A stretch of 31,973 nucleotides of DNA, from the NCBI GenBank assembly GCA_001701105.1, contig DAAI01000004.1:53802-85774 (forward strand), in the 5' to 3' direction. Numbering within the stretch: position 1 is the stretch's first letter; the number at the start of each line of letters is the position of its first letter. The notes beneath the pieces were generated by a model. It was not told the DNA's origin, ran no database searches, and saw only the letters and a list, made by a program, of their open reading frames with translations. The translations under genes and the position numbers were made by a program. The stretch is from Bacteroidales bacterium GP1. Lineage in GTDB: Bacteria; Bacteroidota; Bacteroidia; Bacteroidales; Muribaculaceae. Positions 15,453 to 23,856 of the stretch are shown here, piece by piece.

Positions 15453-16913
15453 ATGAAAAAATCACTCATATGGCTGCTTACCGTAGTGATGTCCATCACA
15501 TTTGGTGCATTGCTATATTTCCAGATTATGTATCTTGACAATATGGTAAAGATGCGCGACGAGCAGTTTTCTGAAGCCGTGATGCGTTCGCTTAATTCGA
15601 CATCCTATTTTCTTGAGCAACAGGAGACCCTTTATTTCCTCGAGCAGGATGTCAACATTATAGGATCCGGAATCTACAACAGCGGTGTTTCTGGCGATTC
15701 CGAGAACACTCCCGGTGATAGTAATGACAACAATCTATTGAAATTCCCGTCTCCCACCCAGGGGCTTTTTGGCAGATACGGAGATATGCAGGAAGTGATA
15801 CGGCGGCAATATCTATACCAACGCGGACTTCTATCGGATGTGATTTTATCCATACTCCGGGATTCGGGGTCACGACCCGTTTCGGAACGAGCCGACTCCA
15901 CCATGATCCGAAATTGCCTCACAACCGAACTCGCCAATAATGGAGTGACCGTGCCTTTCTCTTTTGCACTCTATAGCAATTCCGGGAAGGAAATATATTC
16001 TACCTCAGGATATAAACCGACAAAACGGAATTGTTATTCTATCCCGCTTTTCACTAATACGGAGGTACAATATCGCCTTACTGTGCAATTTCCAACTAAG
16101 GATAATTACATCTTCGCCACAGTCCGCTTTATAATTCCATCGCTGTTCTTCACTGTGATTCTAATGATCGTGTTCCTTTACACGATAATAGTGATTTTCC
16201 GTCAAAAGAAATTGACCGAGATGAAGACCGACTTCATCAATAATATGACTCACGAGTTGAAAACCCCGATCGCCACCATATCCCTTGCCTCCCAGATGCT
16301 CGGCGATTCTTCTGTAAGGAAATCCCCGGATTCCATAAAGCATATATCCAACATCCTGGATGAAGAGACAAAGCGGTTGCGCTTTCAAGTGGAGAAAGTG
16401 CTTCATCTATCACTCATTGATAATGCTGAAAGTACATTGAAATTAACCAACGTCAATGCCAATCAGATAATTGAAAATGTAATCAACACATTTAAGATTA
16501 AGGTGGAACGCTCCGGAGGAAATCTCACGGCCGATCTTGCCGCAGAAAATCCGGAAATACGTGTCGATGAACTGCAATTCACCAATGTGATGCACAACCT
16601 TCTTGAAAATGCCTTAAAATATATGCGCGAGGATGTGGAGCCCGATTTGTCGGTATCCACTAAAGATGTCGGCAACCAGCTTGAGATACGCGTAAGCGAC
16701 AATGGAATCGGTATCAACCGAGAGGATCAGAAAAGAATATTCGATAAATTTTATCGCGTATCGACCGGTAATCGCCATGATGTCAAAGGATTCGGACTTG
16801 GCCTTGCCTATGTCCACAAGATGATAACAGCCTTCAAGGGGTCGATCAATGTGGAATCCGAACCCGGCGTCGGGTCTACATTCATTATCCGCCTTCCGCT
16901 CCAGAATCAATAA
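15453..16913 (+). CDS. rprX: Sensor histidine kinase, RprX-like
   Basis: This 486-residue membrane kinase has a first helix at residues about 5-25 and a periplasmic sensor of about 200 residues with no recognised domain. The second helix is at about 227-249. The H-box FINNMTHELKTPIA has the phosphorylated His267, and the HATPase domain shows the N-box VMHNLLENALKYM, the DNGIGI box and GFGLGLAYVHKM. I chose the ATG at 15453 because the reading frame's earlier TTG (15414) adds residues before the first membrane helix without family support. The partner regulator begins 70 bp downstream and closely resembles RprY of Bacteroides fragilis, so this is most likely RprX. The signal sensed is not evident. 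Confidence 0.88.
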   Translation: MKKSLIWLLTVVMSITFGALLYFQIMYLDNMVKMRDEQFSEAVMRSLNSTSYFLEQQETLYFLEQDVNIIGSGIYNSGVSGDSENTPGDSNDNNLLKFPSPTQGLFGRYGDMQEVIRRQYLYQRGLLSDVILSILRDSGSRPVSERADSTMIRNCLTTELANNGVTVPFSFALYSNSGKEIYSTSGYKPTKRNCYSIPLFTNTEVQYRLTVQFPTKDNYIFATVRFIIPSLFFTVILMIVFLYTIIVIFRQKKLTEMKTDFINNMTHELKTPIATISLASQMLGDSSVRKSPDSIKHISNILDEETKRLRFQVEKVLHLSLIDNAESTLKLTNVNANQIIENVINTFKIKVERSGGNLTADLAAENPEIRVDELQFTNVMHNLLENALKYMREDVEPDLSVSTKDVGNQLEIRVSDNGIGINREDQKRIFDKFYRVSTGNRHDVKGFGLGLAYVHKMITAFKGSINVESEPGVGSTFIIRLPLQNQ

Positions 16914-16983
16914 TATTATAGAAATTCAATAATTCATAAAGAATCTTCACCAATAATTTGTTATAATAATAAAACAAGATAAT

Positions 16984-17685
16984 ATGACTGACAAACTTAA
17001 AATATTACTCTGCGAGGATGATGAAAATCTGGGTATGCTTCTCAGAGAATTCCTACAGGCAAAAGGCTTCTATGCCGACCTTTGTTCCGACGGCGACAAG
17101 GGATATAAAGCATTTCTAAAGGGGAAATACGACCTCTGTGTCCTGGATGTGATGATGCCTAAAAAAGATGGCTTCACGCTTGCGCAGGAGATACGCTCCG
17201 TCAACAGCGAAGTACCCATCATTTTCCTTACGGCCAAGAATCTAAAAGAGGATGTGCTCCAGGGATTTAAGATCGGCGCTGATGATTATATCCCCAAACC
17301 GTTCTCAATGGAGGAACTCGTATCGCGTATCAGCGCGATTCTGCGACGCGTCCGTGGGAAAAAGGAGAAGGATGTCACGCTCTACCAGATCGGAGGATAT
17401 ACTTTCGATATACAGAAACAAACCCTCATCATTGGCGACATCGTGCAGAAACTTACCACCAAAGAATGCGAGCTTCTCTCTTTGCTTTGCCAGCATATGA
17501 ATGAAATTCTGGAAAGAAATTTCGCCCTCAAGTCTATTTGGATTGATGATAATTATTTCAACGCAAGGAGTATGGATGTCTACATCACCAAGCTCAGGAA
17601 GCTCCTGAAGCATGATCCGTCGGTTGAGATTATCAACATCCACGGTAAGGGATACAAACTGATTGCCCCCGAAAAGGAGGAATAA
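16984..17685 (+). CDS. rprY: OmpR-family response regulator, RprY-like
   Basis: The protein has 233 residues. The receiver domain (1 to about 125) has the acidic pocket CEDDEN (10-15), the phospho-acceptor Asp55 in VLDVMMPKKDGF, the switch Thr83 and Lys105 in DDYIPKPFSMEEL. The C-terminal winged helix (about 135-230) contains LTTKECELLSLL and the recognition segment SMDVYITKLRKLL, ending in IINIHGKGYKLI. The receiver reads very close to my recollection of B. fragilis RprY. It pairs with the upstream kinase. A gap of only 27 bp to plsC suggests read-through into the lipid gene. Target genes cannot be told from the sequence. Confidence 0.9.
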   Translation: MTDKLKILLCEDDENLGMLLREFLQAKGFYADLCSDGDKGYKAFLKGKYDLCVLDVMMPKKDGFTLAQEIRSVNSEVPIIFLTAKNLKEDVLQGFKIGADDYIPKPFSMEELVSRISAILRRVRGKKEKDVTLYQIGGYTFDIQKQTLIIGDIVQKLTTKECELLSLLCQHMNEILERNFALKSIWIDDNYFNARSMDVYITKLRKLLKHDPSVEIINIHGKGYKLIAPEKEE

Positions 17686-17712
17686 TACTGTCACTCTTAT
17701 TCCGAACATACA

Positions 17713-18441
17713 ATGAGGGTGCTATACCTGATATATCAGTGGCTAATTGCGATACCTATTTTCGTGGTGGTCACTTTTATTACTGCCATCATAACTCTGA
17801 TAGGCACAGCCATTGGCAACCGCGATTTCTGGGGATATTGGCCGGCTCATATTTGGTCGCGTTTCACGTGTCTGATTTTTTTAATGCGAATCAGAGTGAA
17901 AGGCCGGGAGAATCTCGATCCTCGACAATCGTACGTATTCGTGGCCAATCACCAGGGAGCCTACGATATATGGACTATATATGGATTTCTCAATCATAAT
18001 TTCAAATGGCTCATGAAAAAGGAGCTCGAAAAGATATTTATGGTCGGGATAGCATGTAAGAAGGCCGGGCATATTATGGTAGATGATTCAAGCGTGGCCG
18101 GCATTAGGGAAACTATCGCAGAGTCGGAACAGACTCTGAAAGATGGCATGTCGCTTGTAATCTTTCCGGAGGGAAGCCGTTCATGGGACGGCAAGATGAT
18201 TCCTTTCAAACGCGGCGCTTTCATGCTGGCGGCGGAATTTAAATTACCGGTCGTGCCTCTAACCATCGATGGCAGCTTCAAAGCACTCCCCCGGTTTGCA
18301 TATGCAATGACTCCCACCACAATTACTCTGACAATCCATAAACCGATATGGCCCGGAGAAAAGGGATTCAATACAAAGAAACTGATGTCGGAATGTTACG
18401 AAACCATCCAGTCAGCCCTGCCGGAAGAATGCCGGTCGTAA
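17713..18441 (+). CDS. plsC: 1-acyl-sn-glycerol-3-phosphate acyltransferase
   Basis: This 242-residue LPLAT-family enzyme converts lysophosphatidic acid to phosphatidic acid at the inner membrane. A hydrophobic N-terminus (about 5-35) anchors it. The catalytic HX4D motif is NHQGAYD (His80, Asp85), the substrate motif is FPEGSRSWDG (151-160), and VVPLTIDGSF corresponds to the fourth conserved block. It follows rprY by 27 bp and overlaps thiD by 13 bp, so the four genes rprX-rprY-plsC-thiD probably form one transcript. A related acyltransferase acting on other lipids cannot be excluded, though the length and motifs fit PlsC. Confidence 0.9.
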   Translation: MRVLYLIYQWLIAIPIFVVVTFITAIITLIGTAIGNRDFWGYWPAHIWSRFTCLIFLMRIRVKGRENLDPRQSYVFVANHQGAYDIWTIYGFLNHNFKWLMKKELEKIFMVGIACKKAGHIMVDDSSVAGIRETIAESEQTLKDGMSLVIFPEGSRSWDGKMIPFKRGAFMLAAEFKLPVVPLTIDGSFKALPRFAYAMTPTTITLTIHKPIWPGEKGFNTKKLMSECYETIQSALPEECRS

Positions 18442-19202
18442 TGATAATTTCAGCCACCGACCCTACCGGAGGGGCCGGTTTAGCCACAGATATAAGGGTA
18501 TGCTCTTCGCTCGGGGCATACCCTATTCCCATTGTCTCGGCTATTACGGTTCAGAATCATCGAGGCGTATCCGACTGCGTGCCTACGGATCAAGAAGTGC
18601 TGAAAGCCCAGATGGAAGCAGCGTTGGAAGATTTCACCCCTGATGCTGTCAAGATTGGGCTGATGCCTGATGCAGGAGTGATTAAGACAATAGCCGGAAT
18701 TATCCGGAATCATGGTCTGAGTAATGTGGTGGTGGATCCTGTGCTCGCTCCCACAAAAGGGGGTAAACTGGTTGCTGATCCGGAATCCACTCTCCGGGAA
18801 TTTGTGACCCGCTTTCCGGCACTTGCCACGCTGATAACCCCGAATAAAGGCGAGATGGCGACGCTTATGCGAATATCCAATGAATTGAATTCGGCACAAA
18901 GCTGGAATGCAGTCCTGCTTACGGGCGGCGATGAAGATTCCTGCAATTGTCACGACACGTTGATTCGTCTCGGCAGGGAAGACATAACTTTTTCATCACC
19001 AAAAATTGAAAGCCGGAACCTGCATGGCACGGGTTGCACCCTTTCCTCAGCCATAGCTTCATTTCTGGCTATAGGCTACGGACTCGAAGAATCCATTACA
19101 AAAGCTAAGGATTTCATCACTGAGGCCCTCCGGCTGTCGGCCGCAATGACGCTCACTTCCGATTACGGGCCCGCATTTATATTGCCCCCGGATTCAATTT
19201 AG
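18429..19202 (+). CDS. thiD: Hydroxymethylpyrimidine / phosphomethylpyrimidine kinase
   Basis: The protein has 257 residues from the ATG at 18429, chosen because the conserved strand PVVMIISATDPTGGAGLATD begins there; in-frame starts at 18348 and 18393 would extend far into plsC. It is a ribokinase-fold enzyme that phosphorylates HMP and HMP-P to HMP-PP for thiamine synthesis. Motifs: the HMP-binding SATDPTGGAG (8-17), DAVKIGLMPD, VVDPVLAPTKG, and the ATP/anion-hole LHGTGCTLSSAIA with Gly200-Thr-Gly-Cys203. No thiE, thiC, thiG or thiM is nearby on this strand. The stop is 1 bp from the stop of the convergent yjbQ gene, so there is no room for a separate terminator. Confidence 0.92.
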   Translation: MPVVMIISATDPTGGAGLATDIRVCSSLGAYPIPIVSAITVQNHRGVSDCVPTDQEVLKAQMEAALEDFTPDAVKIGLMPDAGVIKTIAGIIRNHGLSNVVVDPVLAPTKGGKLVADPESTLREFVTRFPALATLITPNKGEMATLMRISNELNSAQSWNAVLLTGGDEDSCNCHDTLIRLGREDITFSSPKIESRNLHGTGCTLSSAIASFLAIGYGLEESITKAKDFITEALRLSAAMTLTSDYGPAFILPPDSI

Positions 19203-19203
19203 G

Positions 19204-19617
19204 CTATTTACCAATGATAGTGGCAACTATCTTTCGACTTCCGCCATAATCGCGGAATTCACAAAGATAGATCCCTTGCCATATTCCGAGATTAAGTTTT
19301 CCCTTAGTGATGGGGATTGTCAACGAAGCTCCTACGATTACCGACTTCGCATGCGAGGGCATATCGTCGGGACCCTCATCGGTATGCAGATAGAAAGGAG
19401 CGTTTTCCGGCACCATCCTGTCGAAAATCTGATTCAGGTCGTGACGCACATCCGGATCGGCATTCTCATTCAGTGCAAGAGCGGCGGATGTATGCTTTAT
19501 CAATAAATTTATAATCCCTTTTTCCGGGAGCGGAGGTAATTGCCGAGCTACTTCTCCGCTAATCAGATGAATCCCGCGCGGATATGGCCGCAATTCTATT
19601 TCTTTCTGCTCAATCAT
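19204..19617 (-). CDS. yjbQ: YjbQ / UPF0047 family protein
   Basis: The protein has 137 residues, matching the family length. Conserved blocks: LLIKHTSAALALNENADPDV, APFYLHTDEGPDDMPSHAKS and LGIWQGIYLCEFRDYGG. The histidines of HTSA, YLHTDE and PSHAKS are the family's putative metal/phosphate-site residues. E. coli YjbQ was reported to have weak thiamine-phosphate synthase activity; the physiological role is unsettled. It is read toward thiD with 1 bp between stop codons. No clear promoter was found in 19618-19889. Confidence 0.92.
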   Translation of the reverse strand: MIEQKEIELRPYPRGIHLISGEVARQLPPLPEKGIINLLIKHTSAALALNENADPDVRHDLNQIFDRMVPENAPFYLHTDEGPDDMPSHAKSVIVGASLTIPITKGKLNLGIWQGIYLCEFRDYGGSRKIVATIIGK

Positions 19618-19889
19618 GCTAATCAGATTAATTCCTCTTTTAAAACATAGCTTTCCACGTAAATATTGTTAGCTGCATCAATTCCCGGGAAGCCTTGATT
19701 AGGGAAATATAGTATAATCGGAATGCACAGCGAATCGAAGGGAGAGGAGTGACTATCGCCCGGACGGCCGAACCTAAAATAGAAGGGACGCAAGGCTTAT
19801 ACGTCCCCATCCATTCGATTGGCTATTATCCCATTGTATGTTATCGGCGAGGCATTCGCACGAGCCGTGCGACCCCACCTTTTTCCGGG
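19618..19889. other. Intergenic region between yjbQ and the LRR gene
   Basis: This 272-bp gap must hold the yjbQ promoter and the end of the LRR transcript. I saw a 7-bp hairpin (19856-19872) and a weaker 6-bp one (19785-19790 with 19802-19807). I found no convincing promoter box and no gene with family support. Confidence 0.4.
19856..19872 (-). terminator. Hairpin just downstream of the LRR gene
   Basis: A perfect 7-bp stem TCGCACG / CGTGCGA with a 3-nt loop begins 17 nt after the stop codon of the LRR gene on the minus strand. There is no T-run after it, so it may be a 3'-end hairpin rather than a full intrinsic terminator. Confidence 0.4.
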
Positions 19890-22670
19890 TTAACGACGGA
19901 TGCTTACTTTCTTGCCGTTGATGACATAGAGGCCTGGGGCGAGGGCGTCGACATCGTCCTGCGTAGCCGTGCGCTTCACGCATACGCCCTGAATCGTGTA
20001 AATGCCGTCAGGATATACGCCCTTTAATCCCTCATCAGCAACATTCACATCCACTCCCGAAGGAGAGACTCCGATTGTCACTACTACCTGCGGGCCGTCG
20101 GCATAAAGAGTCTCGGCCATGATCTCGCAAGTGTTGCCATCTTCACTGCCTTGCTTACCCGTTCCGGTAACAAGCCCGTTATTATCCACCACAGCGATAG
20201 CAGGATTTGTGGAATGCCAGAATACATACGGCAGCGTGGCGTCAGCCGGAGAAAGGGTCGCATTCAGCTGAACAGACTCCCCGGGCTTGAGGCTGATTGT
20301 TTTCGGGCCGTCGACACTTAAATCTTCCGCACGAATCATAGAGACCGTAGTATTATCTTCTACATACCACCCGAAAACTTGGCGAAACGACTCATAAAGA
20401 TCTTCGTTATCCAGATACAACGTGTCAATATAACAAAATGAGTTGTAATTGACGGACGGAGGGGTCAGAGCCGCGATGTATACTTTGTCGATATTAGTGC
20501 TACTATCGAAAACTCTCTCTCCGATTACTTTTACATTCGGCCCGATTGCAATTGATTTCAATGAGTATATATCGAATGCTCCGTAGTCGATTGTCTTTAG
20601 AGCCGGGGGAAGCACAATCTCCCTGAGCTTGCAATACCTGAATGCTTCTTTACCAATGCTCTCAATTGATGCTCCAAAAGTAACCTCAGACAACGCATCG
20701 CAATCTGCAAATGCTTGATTGCCGATAGAAGTCACAGAATTTGGGATAGTGACGGAAGTCAATTTATCGCAATTATAGAATGCTAAATCACCTATCGATC
20801 TCACAGAATTACCGAAGGTCACAGAAGTCAACTCTGTACAATCCCTGAACGCGCAAATCCCGATAGAATCCATCGAATCAGGGATCGTAACCGAAGTTAG
20901 CCCTGTGCAACCATAGAATGCCCAGTCACCGATGGAACTTACCGTATCGGGTATCTTTAGATCCGTAACTTCAATCCCGTTTATATACAGATGATGCGCG
21001 AAGACAAGAGGATTGGAAAAATAACCTATATAGTTGATGGAACATAGCGATTCTATGCTTGCAAACTCTGCTTTTGTCACCTCCCTACAACCCCAGAATG
21101 CATTATACCCGATTGAAGTCACCGACTCCGGGATTGAAATTGAAGTCAGCCCAATGCAACCGAAAAATGCCCATCCGCCGATGGAAGTCACCGAATTGGG
21201 AATGGTAATCGATGTCATCGCGGTGAATCCTGAGAAAGCATTGGCGCCGATTGAAGTAATCGAATCGGGGATTATAACTTCCGTAACCTCCTCTCCGTTA
21301 ATATATAGATGATGAGCTGAAGAAAGGGGATTTGCTGTTTCTTCTTCAAAATTGATGGAGCATAATGATTCTATACTTGCAAACTCTGCTTTAGTCAGCC
21401 CAGTGCATTCATAAAATGCGCACCCGCCAATTGATGTAACTCCATTGCCAATTGATACCGATGTCAGGCCCCGACAATAGCTGAATGCAGAACCGCTAAT
21501 TGAAGTCACCGAATTGGGTATTGTAATGGAAGTCAGCCCCGTGCAACATGAGAATGCTGAATGGCCGATTGTTGTAACAGAAGTGGGGATTGTAATGGAA
21601 GTCAGTCCTGCACAACTGTAGAATGCGTTATTTCCGATTGACGTAACAGCTTCCGGAATATTTAACTCCGTAATTTCAACTCCGTTTATATACAGATGAT
21701 GCGCAAAAGAGAGGGGATTGGCTGTTTCATTTTCAAAATTGATGGAGCATAATGATTCTATACTTGCAAATTCAGCTTTATTCAGCCCCGTGCAACTTGT
21801 GAATGCATAACTGCCGATTTTAATCACCGATTCCGGGATTTTAACCGATGTGAGTCCTATACAATAATCGAATGCACCTATGCCTATTTCAGTCACCAAT
21901 TCAGGGATCGTAATGGAAGTCAGCCCGGTACAATAGTTGAATGCATTATCCCCAATTGAAGTCACAGAATTGGGGATAATAACTGAATGAAGCCCGCGGC
22001 CACCGGAGAATGCATTATTTCCAATAGCTGTAACAGTCTCCGGAATATTTAATTCCGTAACTTCAGTTCCGTTTATATAAAGATGGTTCGCAAAATAAAG
22101 AGGATTGGCAGAATAATTTGCAAAGTTGATGGAACACAATGATTCTATGCTTGCAAACTCAGCTTTGGTAAGCTCGGGGCAATTGTCGAATGCTTTATCA
22201 CCGATCGAAGTCATCGATTCCGGGATTGTAACCGAAGTCAGCCAGGTGCAGCCACTGAATGCTTCATCTCCTATTGAAGTCACCGTATTGGGAATTGTAA
22301 TCGAAGATAGGTATGGACGATTATAAAACCCGTGGTACCCTATCTCTACTAATGTATATTCTTCATCATTGTATACGGGATGTTCAGGAAGTATTAATGC
22401 CCCTGTAACAATATTACCGGATTGAAGATTAGTTCCGTCCTTTGTCTTTACAGTCTTTGCTGCTTCATCAATCACAGTGTATTTGATTTTCTTTCCCTCA
22501 TAGGTATATGTGAAGTCCACGGCGATTGCCGGGAAAGCGAGAATCAGGATGGCAAGGAGCAAAACTAATTTCAGGAACCCTAACCGAAATGGAGCCATTC
22601 CTGAAGATGGGTGTTCAGATTTTAAATAGTAATAGTAGTTATTCATAGATCCTCTGTAATTTTGATTCAT
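19890..22670 (-). CDS. Secreted BspA-like leucine-rich-repeat protein with Ig-like domain
   Basis: The protein has up to 926 residues. A signal peptide best begins at Met25 (MAPFRLGFLKLVLLLAILIL, cut near PAIA); starts at 22670, 22646 and 22598 are all open, and I give the longest. Next come about 19-20 BspA-type LRR_5 units of 23 residues (pattern TSIGxxAFxxCxGLTSVTIPxSV). Four copies of a 57-60-residue block (AEFASIESLCSIN... HLYINGxEVTELNIP) are inserted among them. Residues about 770-850 form an Ig-like (Big_2) domain (LKPGESVQLNATLSPADAT). The C-terminus (GIYTIQGVCVKR... GLYVINGKKVSIRR) resembles tails common on secreted Bacteroidales proteins, possibly a sorting signal. BspA relatives bind host matrix proteins or other bacteria; the ligand here is unknown. 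Confidence 0.88.
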   Translation of the reverse strand: MNQNYRGSMNNYYYYLKSEHPSSGMAPFRLGFLKLVLLLAILILAFPAIAVDFTYTYEGKKIKYTVIDEAAKTVKTKDGTNLQSGNIVTGALILPEHPVYNDEEYTLVEIGYHGFYNRPYLSSITIPNTVTSIGDEAFSGCTWLTSVTIPESMTSIGDKAFDNCPELTKAEFASIESLCSINFANYSANPLYFANHLYINGTEVTELNIPETVTAIGNNAFSGGRGLHSVIIPNSVTSIGDNAFNYCTGLTSITIPELVTEIGIGAFDYCIGLTSVKIPESVIKIGSYAFTSCTGLNKAEFASIESLCSINFENETANPLSFAHHLYINGVEITELNIPEAVTSIGNNAFYSCAGLTSITIPTSVTTIGHSAFSCCTGLTSITIPNSVTSISGSAFSYCRGLTSVSIGNGVTSIGGCAFYECTGLTKAEFASIESLCSINFEEETANPLSSAHHLYINGEEVTEVIIPDSITSIGANAFSGFTAMTSITIPNSVTSIGGWAFFGCIGLTSISIPESVTSIGYNAFWGCREVTKAEFASIESLCSINYIGYFSNPLVFAHHLYINGIEVTDLKIPDTVSSIGDWAFYGCTGLTSVTIPDSMDSIGICAFRDCTELTSVTFGNSVRSIGDLAFYNCDKLTSVTIPNSVTSIGNQAFADCDALSEVTFGASIESIGKEAFRYCKLREIVLPPALKTIDYGAFDIYSLKSIAIGPNVKVIGERVFDSSTNIDKVYIAALTPPSVNYNSFCYIDTLYLDNEDLYESFRQVFGWYVEDNTTVSMIRAEDLSVDGPKTISLKPGESVQLNATLSPADATLPYVFWHSTNPAIAVVDNNGLVTGTGKQGSEDGNTCEIMAETLYADGPQVVVTIGVSPSGVDVNVADEGLKGVYPDGIYTIQGVCVKRTATQDDVDALAPGLYVINGKKVSIRR
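20901..22163 (-). repeat. Super-repeats of 129, 129 and 106 codons within the LRR gene
   Basis: Counting from the start of each AEFASIESLC block on the minus strand, copies begin at 22163, 21776, 21389 and 21071. The first two periods are exactly 387 bp (129 codons) and the third is 318 bp (106 codons). The difference, 69 bp, is exactly one 23-residue LRR unit. The fourth copy keeps only the conserved block before returning to plain LRR units. The DNA of the block is itself highly conserved between copies (for example TTGATGGA at 21034, 21352, 21739 and 22126). Confidence 0.85.
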
Positions 22671-22746
22671 ATTCTATATTTGATCCCTGTCGACTCCCGG
22701 ATGCGGAATTTATACTGATGCCTAAGTGTAAGAACAATAATCAGTG

Positions 22747-22777
22747 CAAAGTTAATCAAAATAAATTAATTTTCAAG
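22747..22777 (-). promoter_or_regulatory. Bacteroidota-type promoter for the LRR gene
   Basis: On the minus strand there is CTTG (22777-22774), a 19-nt spacer, and TAACTTTG (22754-22747, a full TAnnTTTG match). The predicted start is near 22740, giving a leader of about 70 nt to the first ATG or about 140 nt to Met25. Confidence 0.55.
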
Positions 22778-22882
22778 TAATTTTTAAATATTATCGTGGC
22801 AATAGGGTGCTTCCAATTATTCCTGCCATCTTATTGCCGGGGTGATTAAGGAGCAGGGATTTTTTATTTGTGGATTTTTTAT

Positions 22883-22890
22883 TATTTTTG
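22883..22890 (+). promoter_or_regulatory. -7 box of the fmt-menD promoter
   Basis: TATTTTTG matches TAnnTTTG; only a weak TTTT is found at the -33 distance. Transcription would start near 22898, leaving a short leader of about 17 nt before the fmt ATG at 22915. A second box TAGATTTG (22896-22903) overlaps it but would give an almost leaderless transcript. Confidence 0.4.
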
Positions 22891-22914
22891 CATTATAGAT
22901 TTGTATTTAGCATA

Positions 22915-23850
22915 ATGAAGATAGTTTTTTTCGGAACGCCTGAATTTGCGGTTGCCAGTCTTGACCGACTCGTGGAGGACGGCCATGACATAGCTGCCGT
23001 CGTGACAATGCCCGATAAAATCGCCGGTCGCGGACACAAGTTGATACAAAGCGATGTCAAGAAATATGCTCTCGAAAAGGGGTTGCGCGTGCTTCAGCCA
23101 GAAAAATTGCGTAATCCTGATTTCATAGATGAGTTAAAAGCCATTAATGCTGATCTATTCGTCGTCATTGCCTTCAGGATGCTGCCGGAGATTGTCTGGG
23201 CTATGCCTCCGAAGGGCACGTTCAATCTACATGGATCATTGCTTCCGAAATACCGTGGGGCCGCGCCAATCAACCGCGCCATAATGAACGGAGAGACCGA
23301 AACAGGAGTCACCACATTCTTCCTCACCCATGAAATAGACACCGGCGACATTATCGACGCACGCAGCATATCCATAGCTCCTGATGAGAATGCCGGATCT
23401 GTACACGACAGGTTGATGATACTCGGTGCCGATATGGTGTCGGAAACAGTTAAAGCTCTTGAAAAAGATGCCGTGACCCCAAAATCGCAGCCCGCTGGAG
23501 AGTTCACTCCGGCTCCGAAAATATTCCGCGAAGATTGTATTATTGACTGGAACCGGCCGGCAGCCGAAATACATAATCAAGTACGCGGACTCTCTCCTTA
23601 TCCGGCAGCGTGTGCGACGATTGTGGAAAGGTCGGGACGCCCGATAGAAGCGAAGATTCTTGCCACCAAGATTATCGATATGGATTGCGACTCCACAGCA
23701 CCGGGAACAATCAATTATGAGAATCGACATCTGTGTGTGGCCACGGGCGATTATTGGATTGAGATCCTTACTCTACAGCCAGCGGGGAAACGCCCCATGC
23801 CTGCCACCGATTTTCTGCTTGGCTATCACCCGGCGTTTTTCAAAAATTAA
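22915..23850 (+). CDS. fmt: Methionyl-tRNA formyltransferase
   Basis: The protein has 311 residues from the ATG at 22915, where the conserved MKIVFFGTPEFAVASL begins; an in-frame ATG at 22870 would add 15 hydrophobic residues and precede the promoter box. The enzyme transfers a formyl group from 10-formyl-THF to Met-tRNA(fMet) for translation start. The catalytic triad is visible: Asn104 and His106 in FNLHGSLLPKYRGAAPI and Asp142 in THEIDTGDI. The C-terminal tRNA-binding domain includes VRGLSPYPAACATI. The gene is upstream of menD with 6 bp between them. In many bacteria fmt sits beside def, which is not seen here. Confidence 0.96.
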   Translation: MKIVFFGTPEFAVASLDRLVEDGHDIAAVVTMPDKIAGRGHKLIQSDVKKYALEKGLRVLQPEKLRNPDFIDELKAINADLFVVIAFRMLPEIVWAMPPKGTFNLHGSLLPKYRGAAPINRAIMNGETETGVTTFFLTHEIDTGDIIDARSISIAPDENAGSVHDRLMILGADMVSETVKALEKDAVTPKSQPAGEFTPAPKIFREDCIIDWNRPAAEIHNQVRGLSPYPAACATIVERSGRPIEAKILATKIIDMDCDSTAPGTINYENRHLCVATGDYWIEILTLQPAGKRPMPATDFLLGYHPAFFKN

Positions 23851-23856
23851 ATTCCG

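Noticed and set aside
18348..18428. Longer thiD reading with an upstream start
   Set aside because: The extra 27 residues lie inside plsC and lack similarity to ThiD; the conserved N-terminal strand starts at 18429.
19749..20027. 92-codon frame spanning the gap after the LRR gene
   Set aside because: About half is antisense to the conserved C-terminal tail of the LRR protein, and the rest has no family resemblance.
20901..22163. Regularly spaced repeats that might suggest a CRISPR array or non-coding repeat
   Set aside because: The periods are 387/318 bp, in frame, with coding constraint in every unit, and the spacers are themselves LRR units; it is a protein repeat.
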